Shown: positions 1 through 5,661 of the stretch, piece by piece | How the letters are laid out: each line of letters starts with the position of its first letter | Numbering within the stretch: the stretch's first letter is position 1 | Assembly (NCBI GenBank): GCA_938022295.1 | Contig: CALIDR010000296.1 | Span: 1-6,493, forward strand | Direction of reading: 5' to 3' | From: an uncultured Burkholderiaceae bacterium | GTDB lineage: Bacteria; Pseudomonadota; Gammaproteobacteria; Burkholderiales; Burkholderiaceae_C | DNA: 6,493 nucleotides | Made by a program: the position numbers and the translations under genes | The notes under the pieces: generated by a model | The model's database searches: none | The model's input: only the letters and a program-made list of their open reading frames with translations | What the model was told of the DNA's origin: nothing

Positions 1-169
1 TCGTGACGCCGGCCGCGAGCGCGCGCTCGAAGCCCGGCAGCGTGTTCTCGGGCGCCAGCCCGCGCGCACCGCGGTGGCCCTGGAGGTCGAACGCCGGCGG
101 GGCGGCGCCGCGCACCCGCGTGCCGAGAGCGGCGCCGAGCGCGACCGCGACCACCTCGCGGCGGCGCAT
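1..169 (-). CDS. Glycerophosphodiester phosphodiesterase, N-terminal part (cut by window edge)
   Basis: Reading leftward from ATG at 169, 56 codons are visible before the window ends. Residues 1-25 look like an export signal: three arginines (R2-R4), a hydrophobic stretch VVAVALGAALG, then an Ala-rich region. The RRRxVV pattern is compatible with a Tat signal but is not a strict match. The mature start reads FDLQGHRGARGLAPENTLPGF. This is the opening strand and first catalytic loop of the GDPD TIM barrel: H32-R33 is the conserved His-Arg pair, and E41-N42-T43 is the metal-binding and active-site segment. Members of this family hydrolyse glycerophosphodiesters to glycerol 3-phosphate and an alcohol, and the exported forms act in the periplasm. 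The gene starts 14 bases after the exonuclease stop on the same strand, so the two are probably co-transcribed. There is no strong ribosome binding site before the ATG. The family call is secure from the signature; the substrate and the rest of the protein are not visible. Confidence 0.9.
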   Translation of the reverse strand, partial: MRRREVVAVALGAALGTRVRGAAPPAFDLQGHRGARGLAPENTLPGFERALAAGVT

Positions 170-183
170 CGGGAGCGCCGCCG

Positions 184-702
184 TCACGGCGCCGGCGCCT
201 CGCGCAGCCGGCACAGCGCGAGCTGCAGCGCCCGCGCGTCGCCGCTGGCGCGGTGGCGCGCGAGGCCGAGCTCGGCCGCCACCGCGGCGCGCACCGCCGG
301 CAGCGCCTGCGCCTGGCGGTCGTCGAGCAGCGCGCGCAGGTGCTCGAGGCGGAAGCGCGGCGTGCGGCCGGCGACGTCGAACAGCGCGGCGAGCCAGGTG
401 TAGTCGTGCGCCCAGCCGTCGCAGTAGACGGTGCGGCAGTCGAGGTGCTCGTTGAGCAGGTCGGCGACGACGTCCGGATCGCGCCCGTGGCGCAGCGCCG
501 TCGCGCGGGCGATGCCGTGCACGCGCTCGGCCGCCGGGTCCCAGTGCGTCCACTGCGGCGGCGGGCGCACCAGCGTGCAGATCCCGCGCCCGTTCGGCAG
601 CACGAAGCCGACCTCGATCGGATAGCTGTCGCGCCCGAAGCCCGAGGCCTCGACGTCGATCACGCAGGGCGGCTCGGCGGGCGGCGGCATGGCGCGCAGC
701 AT
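184..702 (-). CDS. DEDDh-family 3'-5' exonuclease (DnaQ-like fold), 172 aa
   Basis: All the acidic and His residues of a DEDDh 3'-5' exonuclease are present in order. Motif ExoI is DVEASGFG (D16, E18). Motif ExoII is in AHDYTWLAALF (D100). Motif ExoIII is HRASGDARAL (H150 and D155, the H-x4-D spacing typical of the DnaQ/RNase T group). A VHGIA segment near residue 61 matches the conserved HGI of the family. The protein is a single catalytic domain of 172 residues with no extra domain and no signal peptide, so it should be a cytosolic, metal-dependent nuclease acting on DNA or RNA 3' ends. The sequence does not say which. The start is ambiguous: ATG at 702 or a second ATG at 690. Neither has a clear ribosome binding site, and the longer form is given. 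It is divergent from the acyl-CoA ligase and lies just upstream of the phosphodiesterase gene. It is not the replicative epsilon subunit, because it lacks the C-terminal polymerase-binding region and is short. Confidence 0.9.
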   Translation of the reverse strand: MLRAMPPPAEPPCVIDVEASGFGRDSYPIEVGFVLPNGRGICTLVRPPPQWTHWDPAAERVHGIARATALRHGRDPDVVADLLNEHLDCRTVYCDGWAHDYTWLAALFDVAGRTPRFRLEHLRALLDDRQAQALPAVRAAVAAELGLARHRASGDARALQLALCRLREAPAP

Positions 703-724
703 AGCGGGCAGGCGGCCGCGGTGC

Positions 725-744
725 GCTGTCGCGGCGGCGACAGC
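725..744. repeat. Perfect inverted repeat, 8-bp arms, 4-base spacer
   Basis: GCTGTCGC (725-732) and GCGACAGC (737-744) are perfect reverse complements around the spacer GGCG. The repeat lies 23 bases upstream of the exonuclease ATG and 86 bases upstream of the ligase TTG, in the only divergent promoter region of the window. It could be an operator for a dimeric regulator or a hairpin in the ligase leader transcript. No run of T follows on either strand, so it is not a classical terminator. GC-rich DNA makes short inverted repeats common, so function is uncertain. Confidence 0.4.
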
Positions 745-818
745 CGATGCGGGAAGTGCGGGATGGCGGCGTGCCCGGGGGCGGGGTACACCGAAGCCGC
801 GGCGGCCGCCGCGCCGCC

Positions 819-824
819 AGGGAG
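819..824 (+). promoter_or_regulatory. Ribosome binding site that decides the TTG start of the acyl-CoA ligase
   Basis: AGGGAG lies 6 bases before TTG at 831-833. It is the only good Shine-Dalgarno match near the 5' end of the ligase frame, and the residues after this TTG (TTTTPPAVRPHHVHWPRRLP) run directly into a typical FadD-like N terminus. It therefore favours TTG 831 over the in-frame ATG at 747. Confidence 0.7.
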
Positions 825-830
825 CCCCGC

Positions 831-2546
831 TTGACCACGACCACCCCGCCCGCCGTGCGGCCCCACCACGTGCACTGGCCGCGGCGTCTGCCGCGCGAGC
901 TCGCGATTCCCGACACGCCGCTGCACTTCAACCTGCAGGTCGCCGCCGCGCGCTGGCCCGCCAAGGCGGCGTGCGTGTTCCTCGGCCGTGCGCTCGCCTA
1001 TGCCGAGCTCGACCGCCAGTCGACCGCGATCGCCGCCTGGCTCGCCGCGCAGGGCGTCGGCGCCGGCGACCGCGTCGCGCTGTTCCTGCAGAACTGTCCG
1101 CAGCTCCTGGTCGCGTTCTACGGCGCGCTGAAGGCCGGCGCCGTCGTCGTGCCGGTCAACCCGATGAACCGCGCCGACGAGTTCGGCCACTACGTCACCG
1201 ACCCCGGCACGAAGGTCGTGATCTGCGCCGCCGACCTCGCGCCCGTCGTCGCGCAGGCGAACGCGGCGCTGCCGCCCGCGCAGCGGCTGCGCCACCTGCT
1301 CGTGGTGCGCTACGCCGACGCGCTGCCCGACGTGCTCGACGACGACCTCGCGGTGCCGCCGGCGATGCGCGAGGCGCTCTACGCCGAGGCGCCGCTGCCG
1401 GCGGGCGACCTGCCCTGCACGCGCTGGGCCGACGCGCTCGCCGCCGGTGCCGCGCTGCCGTTCGTCGCGCCGGCGGTCGGCGCCGACGACCTCGCGCTGC
1501 TGCCGTACACCTCGCGCACGACGGGGCTGCCGAAGGGCTGCATGCACACCCACCGCACGCTGATGGCCAACACGGTCGGCGGCATCTGGGCGTGGGCGGG
1601 CGCCGAGACGGTGTCGCTGTCGGTGGTGCCGATGTTCCACATCACCGGCCTGCTCTACGGCGTGCTGTCGCCGGTCTACGGCGGGGCGACGACGGTGCCG
1701 ATGCCGCGCTGGGACCGGGAACTGGCCGCCCGGCTGATCGCGCGCCACCGCGTGACGCACTGGACGTGCATCCCGACGATGATCATCGACCTGCTCGCCA
1801 GCCCGAACCTGCGCCGCTTCGACCTGTCGAGCCTGGTCGCGCTGTCCGGCGGCGGCGCGGCGATGCCGCAGGCGGTGGCCGAGCGGCTGCGCAGCGAGTT
1901 CGGCCTGACGTTTGCCGAGGGCTACGGCCTGACCGAGACCGCCGCGCCGACGCACGCCAACCCGCCCGAGCGCGCCAAGCTGCAGTGCCTGGGCATGCCG
2001 ATCTTCGGCGTCGACTCGCGCGTCGTCGACCCGGTCACGCTCGCGCAGCTGCCGGCGGGCGAGGTGGGCGAGATCGTCACCCACGGGCCGATGGTGTTCG
2101 AGGGCTACTGGCGCCATCCCGAGGCGACGGCGGCGGCGTTCGTCGAGCTCGACGGCAAGCGCTTCTTCCGCACCGGCGACCTCGGCCGCATCGACGACGA
2201 GGGCTACTTCTTCATCGTCGACCGCCTCAAGCGCATGATCAACGCCAGCGGCTACAAGGTCTGGCCGAGCGAGGTCGAGCTGATGCTCTACAGGTGCCCG
2301 CTCGTGCTCGAGGCCTGCGTGATCGCGGCCCGCGACGCCTACCGCGGCGAAACCGTCAAGGCCATCGTCGTGCCGCGGCCCGAGGCGCGCGGCGAGGCCA
2401 CGCCGCAGGCGGTGATCGACTGGGCACGCGAGCACATGGCCGCGTACAAGGTGCCGCGCATCGTCGAGTTCGTCGACGCGCTGCCCAAGAGCGGCGCGGG
2501 CAAGGTGATGTGGCGGCTGCTGCAGGAGCGCGAGAACGCGGCCTGA
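831..2546 (+). CDS. FadD-like acyl-CoA ligase (AMP-forming), 571 aa, with an altered P-loop
   Basis: Member of the ANL superfamily that activates a carboxylic acid, probably a medium- or long-chain fatty acid, to acyl-AMP and then acyl-CoA in the cytosol. Motifs in order from the TTG start: P-loop YTSRTTGLPKG (226-236), followed by CMHTHRT; A4 PMFHITG around H270; A5 GYGLTET (364-370); A7 TGD (D450), followed by the hinge segment D464-R465-L466-K467; A8 SGYKVWPSEVE; and A10 PKSGAGK with the catalytic Lys K558. Length and domain order are normal for the family, with a large N-terminal adenylation domain and a small C-terminal domain of about 105 residues. The oddity is R229 (codon CGC, 1515-1517), where the P-loop normally has an invariant Gly (TSGTTG). 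A single G-to-C change from GGC would account for it. The gene stands alone on the plus strand, so its acid substrate cannot be inferred from neighbours. Start chosen from AGGGAG at 819-824. Confidence 0.93.
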   Translation: MTTTTPPAVRPHHVHWPRRLPRELAIPDTPLHFNLQVAAARWPAKAACVFLGRALAYAELDRQSTAIAAWLAAQGVGAGDRVALFLQNCPQLLVAFYGALKAGAVVVPVNPMNRADEFGHYVTDPGTKVVICAADLAPVVAQANAALPPAQRLRHLLVVRYADALPDVLDDDLAVPPAMREALYAEAPLPAGDLPCTRWADALAAGAALPFVAPAVGADDLALLPYTSRTTGLPKGCMHTHRTLMANTVGGIWAWAGAETVSLSVVPMFHITGLLYGVLSPVYGGATTVPMPRWDRELAARLIARHRVTHWTCIPTMIIDLLASPNLRRFDLSSLVALSGGGAAMPQAVAERLRSEFGLTFAEGYGLTETAAPTHANPPERAKLQCLGMPIFGVDSRVVDPVTLAQLPAGEVGEIVTHGPMVFEGYWRHPEATAAAFVELDGKRFFRTGDLGRIDDEGYFFIVDRLKRMINASGYKVWPSEVELMLYRCPLVLEACVIAARDAYRGETVKAIVVPRPEARGEATPQAVIDWAREHMAAYKVPRIVEFVDALPKSGAGKVMWRLLQERENAA

Positions 2547-2549
2547 GCG

Positions 2550-2822
2550 TCAGGGCGCCAGCAGGTCGAGCGTCTCGGGGTGGCGCCGCATGTAGACGGC
2601 GACGTAACTGCACCGCGGCCGCACCCGCAGGCCGTGCGCGCGGGCGTGGGCGAGCGCGGCGGCCACCAGCGCGGCGGCCACGCCGCGCCCCTGCTGCCGC
2701 GGCGGCACCTCGGTGTGGACGACGACCATCGTGTCGCCCTGCAGCCGGTAGGAGCACACCGCGAGCTCGCCGTCGAGCTCGACCTCGAAGCGCGACGCGG
2801 CGGCGTGGTGGACGACGTTCAC
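2550..2822 (-). CDS. Small GNAT-family N-acetyltransferase (YjdJ/COG2388-like), 90 aa
   Basis: The protein has 90 residues from GTG at 2822. The central segment HTEVPPRQQGRGVAAALV contains the acetyl-CoA pyrophosphate-binding loop R42-x-x-G45-x-G47, followed by an Ala-rich helix. The end, RPRCSYVAVYMRRHPE, matches the C-terminal strand-helix signature of the minimal one-domain GNAT family related to E. coli YjdJ and to eukaryotic GTLF3B/NATD1. Family members are about 90-100 residues, so this is full length. The substrate is unknown for most of these proteins. The start GTG shares bases with the peptidase stop (GTGA, 2819-2822), so translation is probably coupled to the upstream peptidase gene. 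The preceding bases are G-rich but hold no clean Shine-Dalgarno sequence. The stop lies 3 bases from the stop of the convergent ligase. The reading frame stays open far upstream, but those codons are the shadow of the peptidase gene. Confidence 0.88.
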   Translation of the reverse strand: MNVVHHAAASRFEVELDGELAVCSYRLQGDTMVVVHTEVPPRQQGRGVAAALVAAALAHARAHGLRVRPRCSYVAVYMRRHPETLDLLAP

Positions 2823-4897
2823 CGCGCCGCCCCGCCCAGCCGCTGCCACAGGAACGTGAACTCGAGCGCGCGCATGTGCGCGCGCTGCGCGTTGTCGGCC
2901 GCGCCGGCGTGGCCGCCTTCGACGTTCTCCCAGTACAGCACGTCGTGGCCCAGCTCGAGCAGGCGGGCGACCATCTTGCGTGCATGCCCCGGGTGCACGC
3001 GGTCGTCGCGGGTCGACGTCGTGAACAGCATCGGCGGCAGTGCGGTGCCGGCGCGCACCCGGTGGTACGGGCTGTAGCGCTGCAGCACCGCCCAGTCGGC
3101 CGGGTCGTCGGGGTCGCCGTACTCGGCGATCCAGGAGGCGCCGGCGAGCAGCCGGTGGTAGCGCCGCATGTCGAGCAGCGGCACCTGGCTGACGACGGCG
3201 CCGAACAGCTCGGGGCGCTGCAGCGCCACCGCGGCGACGAGCAGGCCGCCGTTGCTGCCGCCCTGGATGCCGAGCCGGCGCGGCGTCGCGAGCCCGCGTG
3301 CGATCAGGTCCTCGGCGACGGCGACGAAGTCGTCGAACGCGTTCTGGCGCCGCGCCTTCAGCGCCGCCTGGTGCCACGCCGGCCCGTACTCGCCGCCGCC
3401 GCGGATGTTGGCGACGACGTAGACGCCGCCTTCGCGCAGCCAGACGCGGCCGGTGGCGCCGAGGTACCAGGGCGCGAGCGAGATCTCGAACCCGCCGTAG
3501 CCGTACAGCAGCGTCGGCCGCGGCGGCCCGGGCTCGCATGGGCCGATCACGAAGTACGGCACCCGCGTGCCGTCGCGCGAGCGCGCGAAGTGCTGCCGCA
3601 CGGCCAGCCCCGCGGGGTCGAAGAACGCCGGCAGCGCCTTCACCCGCTCGAGGGCGCCGTCGGCTGCCGCCGCGTCGCCGAGCCAGAGCGTGTCGGGGGT
3701 CAGGAAGTCGGCGTAGTGCAGCCAGAACGCCTCGGCGAGCGGGTCGTCGCCGGCCACCAGCGGGTCGTGCAGCGCGGCCACGCTCGCGCTGCCGGGCGAC
3801 GGCGTGGGCAGCGTGCGGGCCGCCCAGCCGTCGCCGGCGGGTTCGCGGATCTCGATGCGGCTCGCGACGTCTTCGAGCACTTCGAGCAGCACGCGCGTGC
3901 GCGTCGTCGAGAAGCCGGCCAGCGCGCGCGCGGGCGTGGGCACGAACAGCGGGTGCAGGCGCCGCTCGCCGGCGGGGCGGCCGCCGAGCGAGGCCGCGGC
4001 GTCGGCGGCCAGCAGCGAGCCGGCCGGCCACGTCGTGCCGCCGACGGTCCAGTCGCTGCGCAGTTCGAGCAGCAGGTGGCCGCGCCAGAACGTGACCTGC
4101 GCGTCGGCGGGCTTGTCGATGCGTCGCAGCGCGCCACCGGCGAGCACGAAGGCCTCGTTGCGGTAGAAGTCGACCTCGCGCCGGAACACGGTGCGCTCGA
4201 AGCCCGGCGTGCGGTCGACCCAGGCCGAGACCGCGACGTCGCCCGCCTCGCCCTCGAACACCACCGGCGCCTCGGCCCACGGTCGGTCGCGCTGCCAGCG
4301 CCGGATCTGCCGCGGATAGCCCGAGTCGGTCAGCGAGCCGGGGCCCGTGTCGGTGCCGACGTAGACGGTGTCGGCGTCGAGCCAGACGACGTCGCTCTTC
4401 GCCTCGGGCAGTACGAAGCCACCCTCGACGAAGCGCCGCCGCGCGAGGTCGAACTCGCGCACGACGACGGCATCCGCCCCGCCGCGCGAGAGTTCCACGA
4501 GCACGCGTTCGGCGTCGCCGCCGGGCGCCACGGCGCCGGCCCAGACCCAGTTCTCGCCCTCGGCGCGCGCGAGGGCGTCGAGGTCGAGCAGCACGTCCCA
4601 CGCCGGATCGTCGCGCCGGTATTCGGCCAGCGTCGTGCGCCGCCACAGGCCGCGCACGTGGTCGGCGTCGCGCCAGAAGTTGTACAGATACGCGCCGCGG
4701 CGCACGACCTGCGGAATCTGCGCCTTCGAGTCGAGCACCTCGCGGATCGCGTCGCGGCGCGCGGCGAACGCGGGGTCGGCTTCGAGCACTTCGCGCGTGC
4801 GGGCGTTGCGCTCGTGCACCCACGCCAGCGCGCGGGCGCCGTCGACCTCCTCGAGCCAGAGGTACGGGTCGTCGGTCGCCGGCACCACGGGCGTCAT
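2819..4897 (-). CDS. Prolyl-oligopeptidase-family serine peptidase (S9A), 692 aa
   Basis: Serine peptidase that should cleave short peptides, by family usually after Pro or basic residues. The N terminus DPYLWLEEVDGARALAWVHERN is the classic S9A opening. Roughly residues 8-430 form the beta-propeller (Peptidase_S9_N) that limits access to small peptides. The C-terminal alpha/beta-hydrolase domain starts near RDGTRVPYFVIG and includes LLYGYGGFEISL (the YGGF oxyanion-hole region) and NIRGGGEYG. It carries a complete triad: Ser548 in GGSNGG, Asp631 (first Asp of RDDRVHP) and His663 in EGGHAG. The 692-residue length is normal for the family. Sequence alone does not separate prolyl oligopeptidase from oligopeptidase B or a related bacterial branch, so no symbol is given. 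ATG 4897 is used. An in-frame GTG at 4954 would add 19 residues with a short hydrophobic stretch that might be an export signal. The stop overlaps the acetyltransferase start, and yaeQ ends 101 bases upstream. Confidence 0.93.
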   Translation of the reverse strand: MTPVVPATDDPYLWLEEVDGARALAWVHERNARTREVLEADPAFAARRDAIREVLDSKAQIPQVVRRGAYLYNFWRDADHVRGLWRRTTLAEYRRDDPAWDVLLDLDALARAEGENWVWAGAVAPGGDAERVLVELSRGGADAVVVREFDLARRRFVEGGFVLPEAKSDVVWLDADTVYVGTDTGPGSLTDSGYPRQIRRWQRDRPWAEAPVVFEGEAGDVAVSAWVDRTPGFERTVFRREVDFYRNEAFVLAGGALRRIDKPADAQVTFWRGHLLLELRSDWTVGGTTWPAGSLLAADAAASLGGRPAGERRLHPLFVPTPARALAGFSTTRTRVLLEVLEDVASRIEIREPAGDGWAARTLPTPSPGSASVAALHDPLVAGDDPLAEAFWLHYADFLTPDTLWLGDAAAADGALERVKALPAFFDPAGLAVRQHFARSRDGTRVPYFVIGPCEPGPPRPTLLYGYGGFEISLAPWYLGATGRVWLREGGVYVVANIRGGGEYGPAWHQAALKARRQNAFDDFVAVAEDLIARGLATPRRLGIQGGSNGGLLVAAVALQRPELFGAVVSQVPLLDMRRYHRLLAGASWIAEYGDPDDPADWAVLQRYSPYHRVRAGTALPPMLFTTSTRDDRVHPGHARKMVARLLELGHDVLYWENVEGGHAGAADNAQRAHMRALEFTFLWQRLGGAAR

Positions 4898-4998
4898 CGC
4901 GCGCCCCGGGAACGTGAGCACCGAGGCGCACGCGAGCCCGGCGAGCCGGTGCACGGCGGATGTGGCGCTTCGGTGGTCACAGCGGTTCTGGCGCGCGT
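4898..4998. other. Intergenic spacer between yaeQ stop and peptidase start
   Basis: These 101 bases hold no convincing promoter or terminator on the minus strand. They contain an in-frame alternative GTG start for the peptidase at 4954. If that start is used, the spacer shrinks to 44 bases. The lack of a clear terminator is compatible with read-through from yaeQ into the peptidase gene. Confidence 0.4.
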
Positions 4999-5553
4999 TC
5001 AGCCCGGGAAGAGCCGCCGCGGGTGCAGCTCGATCGCCGTCTCGCCGTCGCCGACCCAGACGACGCCGTCGTGCACGTTGACCTGCAGCGCCATCGATCG
5101 CCGCGCCAGCGTCGCCAGCGCCCGGCTCTGCTCGCTCGGCCACTGCCAGACCTCGAGATTGCCGGCACGCGCGATCCGCCCCTCGACGCCGGCCCACCAC
5201 GGCGCCACGGCGGGCCCGTAGGCGATCACGCTGACGCGCTCGGCGCGGCCGGCGGCCTTCAGCAGGCGGCGGTCGTCGGGCTGGCCGACCTCGATCCAGT
5301 GCACGAGCGCGCCCGTCAGGTCGTGCCGCCAGAGGTCGGGTTCGTCGGTGTCCGACAGGCCCCGCGCCATCTCGAGGCGGCCGCGCCGGTCGTCGGCCGG
5401 CACGTGCAGCGCGAAGGCGAGCAAGCGCACCATCATCCGCTCGTCGGTCTCCGACGGGTGGCGCGCCAGCGTCAGCGCGTGGTCGGCGCAGAGGCCGCGG
5501 TCGACGTCGGCGATCTGCAGCTGCGCCTTGAAGATCGTCGACTTCAGCGCCAT
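4999..5553 (-). CDS. yaeQ: YaeQ family protein, 184 aa
   Basis: The whole 184-residue protein matches the YaeQ family, whose members are about 180 residues. The N terminus is MALKSTIFKAQLQIADVDR, followed by LTLARHPSETDERMMVRLLAFAL (about 27-49) and the conserved core LVHWIEVGQPDDRRLLKAAGRAERV (83-107). Known YaeQ structures have a fold related to PD-(D/E)XK nucleases. Here the candidate core residues are E88, D93 and K99 in WIEVGQPD...K. The molecular function is not established. An early report that E. coli YaeQ can stand in for the elongation factor RfaH has been disputed. No signal peptide; probably cytosolic. The ATG at 5553 is preceded by GGGAA (5560-5564 on the forward axis) at a 6-base distance. 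A farther in-frame ATG at 5637 is rejected because its 28 extra residues are Arg/Pro-rich and not family-like. It lies 108 bases downstream of fccB and 101 bases upstream of the peptidase gene, all on the same strand. Confidence 0.93.
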   Translation of the reverse strand: MALKSTIFKAQLQIADVDRGLCADHALTLARHPSETDERMMVRLLAFALHVPADDRRGRLEMARGLSDTDEPDLWRHDLTGALVHWIEVGQPDDRRLLKAAGRAERVSVIAYGPAVAPWWAGVEGRIARAGNLEVWQWPSEQSRALATLARRSMALQVNVHDGVVWVGDGETAIELHPRRLFPG

Positions 5554-5563
5554 CGGCGGTTCC

Positions 5564-5589
5564 CGGCACCGCGACGACGCGCGGTGCCG
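5564..5589 (-). repeat. Perfect 10-bp hairpin in the yaeQ leader, abutting its ribosome binding site
   Basis: On the forward axis the arms are CGGCACCGCG (5564-5573) and CGCGGTGCCG (5580-5589) around ACGACG. On the yaeQ transcript the stem ends at the first G of the GGGAA ribosome binding site, 10 bases before the ATG. It could limit ribosome access or mark an RNA processing or transcript end. No T run follows it, so it is not a standard intrinsic terminator. The stem is directly visible; any role is inferred. Confidence 0.45.
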
Positions 5590-5627
5590 CGGCGCGGGTC
5601 GGCGGGTGGCGGTGCGGCGGGCGGCAT

Positions 5628-5652
5628 GGCGGCGCACTGTGCCACAGCCGCC
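5628..5652 (-). terminator. Possible stem-loop just downstream of fccB
   Basis: Ten to 34 bases after the fccB stop, the arms GGCGG (5628-5632) and CCGCC (5648-5652) enclose an inner CTGT/ACAG stem (5637-5640 and 5644-5647) with a 4-base bulge on one side. It could terminate fccB transcription or stabilise its 3' end. There is no T tract, the bulge weakens it, and the base composition favours chance stems, so this is a weak call. Confidence 0.2.
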
Positions 5653-5661
5653 GGGCCCGCC

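Larger units (their letters stand above)
703..830. promoter_or_regulatory. Divergent intergenic region between exonuclease and acyl-CoA ligase
   Basis: This 128-base region must carry the promoters for both the leftward exonuclease operon and the rightward ligase, unless transcription enters from elsewhere. I see no good -35/-10 pair on either strand; the region is almost entirely G and C. It contains a perfect inverted repeat at 725-744 (listed separately) and the ligase ribosome binding site at 819-824. An ATG at 747 is in frame with the ligase, but the Gly/Arg-rich stretch it would add does not resemble a ligase N terminus, so the region is treated as non-coding. Promoter function is inferred from gene orientation only. 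Confidence 0.5.

Noticed and set aside
747..830. ATG 747 as the start of the acyl-CoA ligase
   Set aside because: It has no good ribosome binding site and would add 28 Gly/Arg-rich residues unlike the family. TTG 831 has AGGGAG at a suitable distance.
660..2435. A 591-codon minus-strand open frame opposite the acyl-CoA ligase
   Set aside because: The composition is biased (Arg, Val, Gly, His) with no known motif, and it is a mirror of the ligase codon pattern. The ligase itself is strongly supported.
2823..4931. Extension of the acetyltransferase frame leftward across the peptidase as a fusion protein
   Set aside because: The upstream residues are Arg-rich shadow sequence. The 90-residue form from GTG 2822 already matches the full length of the minimal GNAT family.
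4898..4954. Lipoprotein signal (LAGLAC) in the GTG-started form of the peptidase
   Set aside because: The -3 position before the Cys is Gly, not Leu or another allowed residue, and the stretch before the Cys is far too short for a lipoprotein signal.
689..5221. A 1510-codon open frame on the plus strand spanning the ligase and the antisense of the peptidase and yaeQ
   Set aside because: Its translation is Arg/Ala/Gly-rich and low in complexity, with no recognisable domain. It overlaps genes whose family motifs and catalytic residues are intact in other frames. Long spurious frames are expected when G or C fills almost every third position.
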